This document shows positions 36,098 to 43,666 of a stretch of 64,000 bases of DNA, in pieces. The stretch lies in contig NZ_MKIN01000021.1 in the NCBI RefSeq assembly GCF_001938985.1, positions 186,001-250,000 on the forward strand. Direction: 5' to 3'. This stretch comes from Gillisella taibaishanensis (GTDB lineage: Bacteria; Pseudomonadota; Alphaproteobacteria; Rhizobiales; Rhizobiaceae). The notes under the pieces were generated by a model. It saw only the letters and a program-made list of their open reading frames with translations, did not search any database and had not been told where the DNA came from. The number at the start of each line of letters is the position of its first letter. Within the stretch, counting starts at the first letter, position 1. Position numbers and translations under genes: made by a program.

Positions 36098-37111
36098 TCA
36101 GGACGCCTGATCCGGCAGGACCGCCTCGGCATCGACCAGATTGCGAGCCTTCAACTCCGCCCAGAAGTCAGCGGGAATGGCCTCTTCGATCCAGTCGGCA
36201 TTGGCGTTGAGTTGCGATGCATTTCGCGCACCCGACACAACGGAGACGACAGCCGGATGCGCGAGGGGAAATTGCAGCGCCGCCGCCTGCAGGTTGACGG
36301 AATAACTGTCGCAGACCTGCTGCAGCGTCTCGACGCGGGCAAGAAGTTCTGATGGCGCCTCATCATAGTTGAACTTGCGATTGCCGGCGAGAATGCCCGA
36401 GTTGAACGCTCCGGCCACAACGATTGCTGTTCCAGCCTTCGTGCAGCGGTCGAGGAAGCCACGGCTCCCCTGTTCCAGCAGCGTGTAGCGGCCGGCCAGC
36501 ATGGCCACATCGACGTCGAACACGTCCATCGCCCGCGCAATCACTTCCCATTCGTTGACGCCGAGTCCAACGGCCTTGGTCGCGCCTTCGTCACGCAGCC
36601 GCGCCAAAGCCGTGAAGCCGCCGCCATCGGTCAGTTGCGACCAGTAATGCGCGTCTTTTTCACCATGGGTGACGGGGCCGATGTCGTGGATGTAGAGAAT
36701 ATCGGGATCGATCACGCCCAACCGCTTCTGGCTATCCTCGAAGGAGCGCAGAATGCCGTCATGGCTGTAATCATAGACGCCGCGAAAAGGCAGCGGCGCA
36801 ACAAAGCCATTGGCCTCTTCGCCGATGGTGGCGTCGGGCACCATCAATCGCCCGACTTTGGTGCTGACCACGAACTCGCCACGCGGCTTGTCGCCCAGCA
36901 TCGTGCCGAGCCGAAGTTCCGAGCGGCTATGCCCGTAATGCGGGGCGGTGTCGAAATATCTGACGCCCCGATCCCAGGCCGCATCGAACGCGCCTTTGGC
37001 CTCTTCATAGGGCGTTAACCGATAAAGATTGCCCATCTGGGCGCAGCCGAGCCCCATGATAGATGTCGACAGGTCGGCGCGGGGCAGTTTGCGGGTCGGA
37101 AACAGCGTCAT
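36098..37111 (-). CDS. Aldo/keto reductase, probable L-fucose 1-dehydrogenase
   Basis: A 337-residue aldo/keto reductase with the catalytic tetrad Asp54, Tyr59 (YFDTAPHYG), Lys85 (VVSTKVG) and His142 (YIHDIGP). It matches D-threo-aldose/L-fucose 1-dehydrogenases, which oxidise L-fucose to L-fucono-1,5-lactone with NAD(P). It follows the ABC binding protein gene after 124 nt containing a dispersed repeat, and precedes the lactonase that would use its product. Confidence 0.85.
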   Translation of the reverse strand: MTLFPTRKLPRADLSTSIMGLGCAQMGNLYRLTPYEEAKGAFDAAWDRGVRYFDTAPHYGHSRSELRLGTMLGDKPRGEFVVSTKVGRLMVPDATIGEEANGFVAPLPFRGVYDYSHDGILRSFEDSQKRLGVIDPDILYIHDIGPVTHGEKDAHYWSQLTDGGGFTALARLRDEGATKAVGLGVNEWEVIARAMDVFDVDVAMLAGRYTLLEQGSRGFLDRCTKAGTAIVVAGAFNSGILAGNRKFNYDEAPSELLARVETLQQVCDSYSVNLQAAALQFPLAHPAVVSVVSGARNASQLNANADWIEEAIPADFWAELKARNLVDAEAVLPDQAS

Positions 37112-37154
37112 GACAGGGGCACCTTCACAAGATTAGGCCGCGCGTCCGGTCAAA

Positions 37155-37211
37155 GTTTGTCAGGGAAAAGTGGAATCCGGTTTTCCCGAAAAGACAAACG
37201 AAAACAAGAAA
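37155..37211. repeat. Dispersed rhizobial palindromic repeat, copy 2
   Basis: Opposite orientation to copies 1 and 3: GTTTGTCAGGGAAAAGTGGA, then TCCGGTTTTCCCGAAAAGAC and AAACGAAAACAAG. The ends GTTTGTC and GACAAAC pair. It lies inside the fucose operon between binding protein and reductase genes, where a stem-loop could affect message stability. Confidence 0.75.
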
Positions 37212-37235
37212 AGCTAGACGCGCGGCCAGTGAGTA

Positions 37236-38177
37236 TTAGTAGAGGACGTTCTTGGCTTCCGGCTTGTCGATATTGTCCTTCGTGACAAGCACCACGCCGG
37301 TATCGACGAACTTCTCGACCTTCTCCTTCTTCAGGACCTTTGCCAGGGTTTCGATACCCTTTTCGCCCATCTGGTAGGAGCCCTGAACCGCAGTGCCCAT
37401 CAGGGTGCCGTCCTTGACGAAATCCTGGAGGTCCTTGTTGCCGTCGAAGCCGACAGCCACAATCTTGCCGGCCTTGCCGGACTGAACGATGGCGCGGCCC
37501 ATGCCGATGGCTGTCGGCTCATTGGCGCCGAAAATGCCCTTGAGATCCGAATGAGCGGCGAGAACGTCGGTCGTCTGGTTCAGAGCGGTCGCCATCTGCG
37601 ACTGCGAATAGAAGGGGCCGACGATTTCCAGCTTGGAATGCGCCTTGATATAGTCGGTAAAGCCGCCGACGCGGCCGATTTCAGAACCGGCACCTGCAAC
37701 GTAGGACATCACGGCGATCTTGCCCGTGGTGCCGACCTTGTCGATCAGCGCCTTGGCGCAGAGTTCGCCGGCCTTCTTGTTGTCGGTCGACAGGAAGGAC
37801 TGGTAATATTGCTCGGAGCCCTTGGCCAGCATGCTGTCGATGACGATGACAGGAATATGGGCTTCCCAGGCTTTCTTGACGGCGGGCACCAATGCATCAG
37901 GATCGGACGGCGCGAGCACGATGCCGGCCACCTTCCGGTTCACGGCATTTTCGACCATGTTGACTTCGTCGGCGATGGCCGACTCCGAGGCCGGACCCTG
38001 GAAGGTCATGGTGTAATCGCCGCCGGCCTTCTTGATCGCGGCGTCGGCGCCCTTCTGGACGTTCTGCCAATAGGTCGAGTTGACCGTCTTGACGATGACG
38101 GCGATTTCAGCGGCGCTGGCGGGCAGGCTGTAGAGCATGGCGACGGATGCCAATGCCGCAAATGACAATTTCTTCAT
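37236..38177 (-). CDS. Sugar ABC transporter periplasmic binding protein (RbsB-type)
   Basis: A 313-residue protein of the CUT2/ribose-binding class with a signal peptide (residues 1-22, cleaved after SASA type sequence LPASAAE). Core motifs include VNSTYWQNVQKGADAAIKKA, GIVLAPSDPDALVPAVKKA and GIFGANEPTAIGMGRA. It is placed between permease and fucose dehydrogenase genes, so L-fucose is the likely ligand. A stem-loop upstream and a dispersed repeat downstream flank its message, as expected if it is made in excess over the membrane parts. Confidence 0.88.
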   Translation of the reverse strand: MKKLSFAALASVAMLYSLPASAAEIAVIVKTVNSTYWQNVQKGADAAIKKAGGDYTMTFQGPASESAIADEVNMVENAVNRKVAGIVLAPSDPDALVPAVKKAWEAHIPVIVIDSMLAKGSEQYYQSFLSTDNKKAGELCAKALIDKVGTTGKIAVMSYVAGAGSEIGRVGGFTDYIKAHSKLEIVGPFYSQSQMATALNQTTDVLAAHSDLKGIFGANEPTAIGMGRAIVQSGKAGKIVAVGFDGNKDLQDFVKDGTLMGTAVQGSYQMGEKGIETLAKVLKKEKVEKFVDTGVVLVTKDNIDKPEAKNVLY

Positions 38178-38216
38178 GGTTTTCCTCCGGTTGTCTGGCT
38201 TGTGAGCCGTTGATTA

Positions 38217-38238
38217 AAAGAACACTCCCCTGTTCTTT
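38217..38238 (-). promoter_or_regulatory. Intercistronic hairpin before the binding protein gene
   Basis: AAAGAACA/TGTTCTTT (8-bp perfect) with a 6-nt loop, followed on the minus strand by TTAATC. It lies between the permease stop and the binding protein start. An 11-bp direct repeat CTGGTGGGTCT (38239 and 38257) is next to it. It could be a partial terminator or a processing site. Confidence 0.5.
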
Positions 38239-38286
38239 CTGGTGGGTCTGTTGTTACTGGTGGGTCTTATAAGGCTGGCGTGGATG

Positions 38287-39321
38287 TCAGCGCCGGTTGC
38301 GCAGCTGGTCGATCCAGACCGTGCCGAGAATGACCAGGCCGATAATGATCTGTTGGGTGAAGGCCGAGACGCCGTTCATGTTGAGGCCGTTGCGCAGGAT
38401 ACCGATCACGAAGGCGCCGATGGCAGTGCCAGAAATCGTACCGACGCCGCCGATCAGCGAGGTGCCGCCGATCACGGCGCTGGCGATAGCGTCCAGTTCA
38501 TACATCACGCCCTCGTTCGGCTGGCCCGTCACAAGCCGCGACATCAGCACGCAGCCGGTCAGGCCGGCGAGCGTGCCGGACAGGATGTAGGTGAAGCTAG
38601 TGACACGCGACACGTTGACGCCCGACAGCCGCGCTGCATCGACATTGGATCCGACCGCATAGATATGGCGTCCGAGAATCGAACGGTTGAGCATGAAGGC
38701 GACGGCCAGCGCCAGCACCACCATCAGGATGACGGGATAGGGAATGCCGGGAAAGCTGACATTGGGAAAGCCGTCGTCGCCGATTGTCACCATCCGCAGG
38801 AAGGCGCCATTGCCCAACTCGCCAAAGGCATCGCCAAGGCCGGAGACCGCGCGCGCATCGGTAATCTGCAGCGCAACGCCGCGAGCAATCAGCATCATGC
38901 CCAGCGTAGCGATGAAGGGCGGCAGACGTAGCCGGGTGATGACGAAACCGTTGATCGCCCCGCAGGCCGTGCCTGTCAGGATGCCCAGTGCCATGGCCAG
39001 CGCCACCGGCCATTCCCAGTCGCGCACCGCGATAGCCGCAACCACGCCTGAAAGCGCCAGCACGGAGCCGACCGAAAGATCGATGCCGCCTGTTATGATC
39101 ACGCAGGTCGCGCCGATACCGAGGAAGGCAATAGACGTCACCTGCAGCGCCACGGTCATGCCGTTGTTGACGCTGAAGAATGCAGGGCTGGTGGCCGAGA
39201 AGATCGCGATCAGCACGACAAGGCTGCCCAGCGCTGCAAACTTCTGGATGATGTCTTTCTGCCGATCGCTAAGGCGTGGCGCCTTCTTCTCGACAGAAGG
39301 CGGCATGGTCACATCCTTCAT
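38287..39321 (-). CDS. Sugar ABC transporter permease (RbsC-type)
   Basis: A 344-residue inner-membrane protein with roughly ten hydrophobic helices. It has the RbsC motifs GIGATCVIITGGIDLSVGSV and SAVIGGTSLIGGVGTISGT near the C-terminus. The cytoplasmic N-terminus is basic. Its start overlaps the ATPase stop by 4 nt. It forms the channel for the presumed L-fucose transporter. Confidence 0.9.
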   Translation of the reverse strand: MKDVTMPPSVEKKAPRLSDRQKDIIQKFAALGSLVVLIAIFSATSPAFFSVNNGMTVALQVTSIAFLGIGATCVIITGGIDLSVGSVLALSGVVAAIAVRDWEWPVALAMALGILTGTACGAINGFVITRLRLPPFIATLGMMLIARGVALQITDARAVSGLGDAFGELGNGAFLRMVTIGDDGFPNVSFPGIPYPVILMVVLALAVAFMLNRSILGRHIYAVGSNVDAARLSGVNVSRVTSFTYILSGTLAGLTGCVLMSRLVTGQPNEGVMYELDAIASAVIGGTSLIGGVGTISGTAIGAFVIGILRNGLNMNGVSAFTQQIIIGLVILGTVWIDQLRNRR

Positions 39322-40880
39322 GGCGCGCTCCGCCGATAGCCTGAGGCATAGTGCATGATTTCCTCCTGAGTGGTCTTAGGCGTATCGAGGATGGCGGTGA
39401 TCCGCCCCTGGTGAAACACCGCGACGCGATCCGTCAGCCCTAGAATTTCCGGCAATTCCGAGCTGATCAGCACGACGCCGATCCCATCTGCCGCCAGTTC
39501 GTCCATAATTTTGTAGATGGCGAATTTCGCGCCGACATCGATGCCGCGCGTCGGCTCATCAAAGAACAGGATGCGCGACTGGCTGAACAGCCATTTGCCA
39601 ATGATGATTTTCTGCTGATTGCCGCCAGACAGCAGCCGCACGGGCTGCTGGATCGACGGCGTGCGGATATTGAGCTTGTCTACATAATGCCGGGCAACGG
39701 CATCGTGGCGCGCCTTATCCACCAAACCGTAACGGCTGGAGACCGCCTGCAGATTGGCAAGCACCATATTGGCCGAAAGCGGCATCTTCACCGCCAGTCC
39801 CTGGCTTTTGCGATCTTCCGAGAGGTAAGCGATCCCCTCGGCAATCGCATCGCGCGGCGTGCGGATCGAAAGCTCGCGGCCTTGATAAACGATCGAGCCG
39901 CTATCGGCAGGCTCGGCGCCAAACACGGAACGCGCAACTTCGGTGCGCCCAGCGCCCATCAGCCCGGCAAAGCCTAGGATTTCGCCGCGCCGGAGCGTAA
40001 AGCTGATATCGGAAAACACCCCTGCCCGCCTGAGATTCTTGACCTCGAGCAGGATCTCGTCTGATGGCACCGACAGCCGCTCCGGGAATTTCTCCTCAAG
40101 CGAGCGGCCGACCATGCGCGAGACGATCTCATCGACTGTGGTTGCCGCAAAATAAGTCGTGCCGACATATTTGCCGTCGCGCAGCACTGTCACCCGGTCG
40201 ACGATTTCAGACATTTCGTCCAGGCGGTGCGAGATATAGGCAATGGCAACGCCTGAGGATTTCAGCTCGTGGATAACCTTAAACAGCAGCCGCGTTTCCT
40301 GCTCGGTCAGCGATGAGGTCGGCTCGTCCATGATCAGCACTTCGGCGTTGAGCGACAGGGCCTTAGCGATTTCCACCATCTGGCACTGCGCGACCGACAG
40401 ATTGCGCACCGTCGCATCAGGCGAAATGTCAACCCCGAGCCTATCCAGGTGACGCTTCGCCTCAGCCCGCAGACGCTTGCGGTCGACAAGGAAGCTGGCC
40501 GGAAAAGGCTGGCGCGGTTCGCGGGCGAGGAATATGTTTTCCGCTACGCTCAGATGCGAAACGAGATTGAGTTCCTGATGGATGATGGCAATGCCGGCTG
40601 CCTCGGATTGCAGCGGCGAGGAAAAGCTGGCTGGCTGGCCTTTGTAGACGATCTCGCCCGCCGTTGGCTGATAGACGCCGCTGATGATCTTCATCAGCGT
40701 GGATTTGCCGGCGCCGTTCTCACCGCAGACAGCATGAACTTCGCCGGGATAGAGATCGAGCTGGACATTGGACAGAGCCAGGACCGCTGGAAATTCCTTA
40801 GTGATGCCTCGCAGGCTCAGGATCGGCTGGCCGGCACCGGGAACCGTGGTTGCGGCCGCATGCGACATGGATGTGCTCAT
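39318..40880 (-). CDS. Sugar ABC transporter dual ATPase (RbsA-type)
   Basis: A 520-residue CUT2 ATPase with two nucleotide-binding domains. The first has GENGAGKST (about 55-63), LSVAQCQMVEIAKAL and LIMDEPTSSL. The second has the degenerate Walker A GLMGAGRTEVA usual in the class, then LSGGNQQKIIIGKWL and LFFDEPTRGID. It is the first gene of the minus-strand fucose operon; a GAGGAGGG ribosome site is close before the start. Its promoter is shared with the divergent GntR gene. Confidence 0.9.
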   Translation of the reverse strand: MSTSMSHAAATTVPGAGQPILSLRGITKEFPAVLALSNVQLDLYPGEVHAVCGENGAGKSTLMKIISGVYQPTAGEIVYKGQPASFSSPLQSEAAGIAIIHQELNLVSHLSVAENIFLAREPRQPFPASFLVDRKRLRAEAKRHLDRLGVDISPDATVRNLSVAQCQMVEIAKALSLNAEVLIMDEPTSSLTEQETRLLFKVIHELKSSGVAIAYISHRLDEMSEIVDRVTVLRDGKYVGTTYFAATTVDEIVSRMVGRSLEEKFPERLSVPSDEILLEVKNLRRAGVFSDISFTLRRGEILGFAGLMGAGRTEVARSVFGAEPADSGSIVYQGRELSIRTPRDAIAEGIAYLSEDRKSQGLAVKMPLSANMVLANLQAVSSRYGLVDKARHDAVARHYVDKLNIRTPSIQQPVRLLSGGNQQKIIIGKWLFSQSRILFFDEPTRGIDVGAKFAIYKIMDELAADGIGVVLISSELPEILGLTDRVAVFHQGRITAILDTPKTTQEEIMHYASGYRRSAP

Positions 40881-40945
40881 CAGGCCCTCCTCTGCCCAAT
40901 TTCGCCGGCAGGGCGGCTCTCCTCAAAACCCCTGCACCGGCGACA

Positions 40946-40974
40946 GAATTAAGCGCGGCCTCAAAATTGGTCAA
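40946..40974 (-). promoter_or_regulatory. Candidate promoter of the fucose transport operon
   Basis: On the minus strand, TTGACC (40974-40969) and TAATTC (40951-40946), separated by 17 nt. It lies 66 nt before the ATPase start. Confidence 0.55.
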
Positions 40975-41026
40975 GCCACTTTTTTATTCGCAATCGATAA
41001 AACGCGACCTATCAACCAAAACACGT

Positions 41027-41054
41027 TTGACAATGGGGATATAGCCCCTAGTAT
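41027..41054 (+). promoter_or_regulatory. Candidate promoter of the GntR-SDR-hydrolase-dehydratase operon
   Basis: TTGACA (41027-41032) and TAGTAT (41049-41054), 16 nt apart. The tandem operator begins 40 nt downstream, where a bound regulator would block the polymerase. Confidence 0.6.
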
Positions 41055-41093
41055 CGAGCAGATTAAAGGGCGCTTGCCGGTCACCTCGACATT

Positions 41094-41130
41094 TGGTAAG
41101 GCCAATCTGGTAAGGCCAATTTTGGCCAAT
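41094..41130. promoter_or_regulatory. Tandem operator of the fucose GntR regulator
   Basis: TGGTAAGGCCAATC (41094-41107) is followed at once by TGGTAAGGCCAATT (41108-41121), then TTGGCCAAT (41122-41130). Each unit contains the dyad TTGG..CCAA resembling the TGGT/ACCA core of FadR-type sites. The third unit overlaps the in-frame ATG at 41129, an argument that translation really starts at 41168. Confidence 0.7.
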
Positions 41131-41167
41131 GATACTAAGGCAGGCGGAGGGGAGGCCGCAGACCGCG

Positions 41168-41905
41168 ATGGAATTAAAACCGCTCGATCCGCGCCGGCTG
41201 TATCAGCAGGTCGCCGACCAGATCCGCCAGTTTATCCAGGACCGGCAATATGCAGCGGGTGCGCGGCTTCCGAGCGAGCGGGATCTTGCCCAGCAGCTCG
41301 GCGTGTCACGGCCATCGTTGCGCGAAGCGTTGATTGCGCTTGAAATCGACGGCACCGTCGAAATCCGCATGGGCTCCGGCATCTATCTCAGCAATGACCG
41401 CGGCAATCGCAGCCAAGCCACCGGCTCGTTTGGCGAAAGCCCGAGCGAGTTGATGCAGGCGCGGATCCTGATCGAGGGGTCGAGCGCGCTTGTGGCTGCA
41501 ACCCGCATCAGCGACCAGGGCCTGGAGACGCTGAGCGACATCATCGAGGGCATGGAGCGGGAAATTGCCGCCGGTCGCCGGCCGCTGGAACTCGACCGTA
41601 GTTTCCACCTGACCATCGTCACCCAATCCGGCAACAGCGTGCTTGAGCGTATCGTTGGCTCGCTGTTTGACGAACGCTACAGCCCAATTGCCGAATATTT
41701 GCAGAACCGTACCGAAAGCGAGCAATCCTGGCTGGACGCGCTGGCGGAACACCGGGCTATCTTGAATGCGCTTGAGGCTCGTGATCCATTGCTGGCCCAG
41801 GCCAGCATGCAGATGCATCTGGATGCATCACGACGACGCTGGACGCAGGAAGACGGCGCGTTCACCACCCGTAAGGTCCAGCCCGTCGCTGCCGCATCCT
41901 CCTGA
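41168..41905 (+). CDS. GntR/FadR-family regulator of L-fucose genes
   Basis: A 245-residue regulator with a GntR helix-turn-helix (about residues 8-75, LPSERDLAQQLGVSRPSLRE) and an FCD domain (SFHLTIVTQSGNS, LAEHRAILNALEARD). Start at 41168 (MELKPLDPRRLYQQ) follows a GGAGGGGAGG tract. It is divergent from the transport operon and starts the operon carrying the later pathway enzymes, with a tandem 14-bp operator in its own leader. It probably represses both until L-fucose or an intermediate binds. Confidence 0.85.
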   Translation: MELKPLDPRRLYQQVADQIRQFIQDRQYAAGARLPSERDLAQQLGVSRPSLREALIALEIDGTVEIRMGSGIYLSNDRGNRSQATGSFGESPSELMQARILIEGSSALVAATRISDQGLETLSDIIEGMEREIAAGRRPLELDRSFHLTIVTQSGNSVLERIVGSLFDERYSPIAEYLQNRTESEQSWLDALAEHRAILNALEARDPLLAQASMQMHLDASRRRWTQEDGAFTTRKVQPVAAASS

Positions 41906-41944
41906 TCGCCGAAACCTAACGCCACCAATTTCAAGGAAAAAGCC

Positions 41945-42679
41945 ATGTCCGCTTCCCTTCAAAACAAGAAGGTTCTGATAACAGCCGCCGGCCAGGGCAT
42001 CGGCCGCGCCACGGCTCTCGCTTTCGTGCGCGCTGGCGCCGACGTCGTGGCAACCGATATCAACGAACAGGCCTTGGCGAGCCTTAGCTCCGAAGCCGGC
42101 GTCACGACCAGGCGCCTCAATGTGCTTGATGACGCCGAGGTCAAGGCAGTCGTTGCCGAGACCGGCCCCTTCGACGTGCTGTTCAATTGCGCCGGTTTCG
42201 TCCATGCCGGCTCGGTCCTCGATATGAAGGACGAAGACCTCGATTTCGCCTTCGACCTCAACGTCAAGGCGATGGTCCGAACCATCCGCGCCGTACTTCC
42301 GGCCATGCTGGAAAAGGGCGATGGCACAATCATCAACATGTCCTCGGTCGCCTCCAGCATGAAGGGCGTTCCCAACCGTTGCGCCTATTCGGTCACCAAG
42401 GCAGCCGTCATCGGGCTGACCAAATCCGTTGCCGCTGAATATGTCGCCAAGGGCATCCGCTGCAATGCGATCTGCCCCGGCACGGTCGAAAGCCCGTCGC
42501 TGCAGGACCGGCTAAAGGCCCAGGGCGATTATGATGCAGCCCGCGCTGCCTTCATCGCCCGTCAGCCGATCGGCCGGATCGGCACGCCGGAAGAGATCGC
42601 TGATCTCGCCGTCTATCTTGCCGGCGCTACCTATACGACAGGCCAGGCCTATGCCATCGATGGCGGCTGGTCTCTCTAA
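41945..42679 (+). CDS. SDR dehydrogenase, probable 2-keto-3-deoxy-L-fuconate dehydrogenase
   Basis: A 244-residue classical short-chain dehydrogenase with the coenzyme loop TAAGQGIG (residues 13-20), NCAG, the catalytic Ser134, Tyr148 and Lys152 (YSVTKAA) and the C-terminal IDGGWSL. It resembles the enzymes that oxidise 2-keto-3-deoxy-L-fuconate to the 2,4-diketo acid with NAD. It sits between the regulator and the diketo-acid hydrolase, matching the order of steps in the non-phosphorylating L-fucose route. Confidence 0.85.
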   Translation: MSASLQNKKVLITAAGQGIGRATALAFVRAGADVVATDINEQALASLSSEAGVTTRRLNVLDDAEVKAVVAETGPFDVLFNCAGFVHAGSVLDMKDEDLDFAFDLNVKAMVRTIRAVLPAMLEKGDGTIINMSSVASSMKGVPNRCAYSVTKAAVIGLTKSVAAEYVAKGIRCNAICPGTVESPSLQDRLKAQGDYDAARAAFIARQPIGRIGTPEEIADLAVYLAGATYTTGQAYAIDGGWSL

Positions 42680-42742
42680 CCGTTTCGGGTGGCCGACGGC
42701 CGGAACCGTCCGCGTGCCGCCACAGAATGAAAGGACAATTCA

Positions 42743-43585
42743 ATGAAACTGATGCGCATTGGCCCGATTGGCCAGGAAAAGCCCGCCCTGCTCGACCAGG
42801 ACGGCAAGATCCGTGATCTCTCCGCCCATGTTGCCGATATCGGTGGCGCGGCGATCTCACCCGAAGGCCTGTCGCAACTGGCGGCACTCAACACCGCCAC
42901 CCTGCCGGAACTGGCACCAGGCCGGATCGGCGCCTGCGTCGCCGGCACCGGCAAATTCATCTGCATCGGCCTGAACTATTCCGACCACGCCGAAGAAACC
43001 GGCGCCACCGTGCCGCCGGAGCCTGTGATCTTCATGAAGGCCACCTCGGCCATCTGCGGACCCAACGACGAAGTTCTGATCCCGCGCGGCTCGGAAAAGA
43101 CCGACTGGGAAGTCGAGCTTGGTGTGGTGATCGGCAAGACGGCAAAATACGTCTCCGAGGCTGAGGCCATGGATTATGTCGCCGGCTACTGCGTCTCCCA
43201 TGACGTGTCCGAACGCGCCTTCCAGACGGAACGCTCGGGACAGTGGACCAAGGGCAAGTCCTGCGACACCTTCGGTCCGATCGGCCCATGGCTCGTCACC
43301 AAAGACGAAATCACCGACCCGCAGAATCTGAAAATGTGGCTGACCGTCAACGGCGACACCATGCAGGACGGCTCGTCGAAGACCATGGTCTATGGCGTTG
43401 CCTTCCTCGTCTCCTATCTCAGCCAGTTCATGAGCCTCCATCCCGGCGACGTTATCTCGACCGGCACGCCTCCCGGCGTCGGGCTCGGCATGAAACCGCC
43501 GCGCTTCCTGAAGGCCGGCGACGTTGTTGAACTGGGGATAGAAGGTCTCGGCACCCAAAAGCAGACCTTCATCGCCGACATCTGA
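42743..43585 (+). CDS. FAH-family hydrolase, probable 2,4-diketo-3-deoxy-L-fuconate hydrolase
   Basis: A 280-residue fumarylacetoacetate hydrolase-family enzyme with GLNYSDHAEETGA, PVIFMKATSAICGPND, the metal-binding DWEVELGVVIG and VISTGTPPGVGLG. Enzymes of this type cleave 2,4-diketo-3-deoxy-L-fuconate to pyruvate and L-lactate. AAAGGA lies before the start. The next gene, after 81 nt with a dispersed repeat, is the dehydratase that feeds this branch. Confidence 0.85.
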   Translation: MKLMRIGPIGQEKPALLDQDGKIRDLSAHVADIGGAAISPEGLSQLAALNTATLPELAPGRIGACVAGTGKFICIGLNYSDHAEETGATVPPEPVIFMKATSAICGPNDEVLIPRGSEKTDWEVELGVVIGKTAKYVSEAEAMDYVAGYCVSHDVSERAFQTERSGQWTKGKSCDTFGPIGPWLVTKDEITDPQNLKMWLTVNGDTMQDGSSKTMVYGVAFLVSYLSQFMSLHPGDVISTGTPPGVGLGMKPPRFLKAGDVVELGIEGLGTQKQTFIADI

Positions 43586-43605
43586 TCCGCGATTTCCATC
43601 GTCAT

Positions 43606-43650
43606 CGTTTGTCTTTCGGGAAAACCGGCAACCACTTTTTCCAGACAAAC
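43606..43650. repeat. Dispersed rhizobial palindromic repeat, copy 3
   Basis: CGTTTGTCTTTCGGGAAAAC, then CGGCAACCACTTTTTCCAGA and CAAAC. Same orientation as copy 1. It folds by pairing GTTTGTC with GACAAAC. It lies between the hydrolase and dehydratase genes of one operon. Confidence 0.75.
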
Positions 43651-43666
43651 TTCTAAAGGCCAATCC

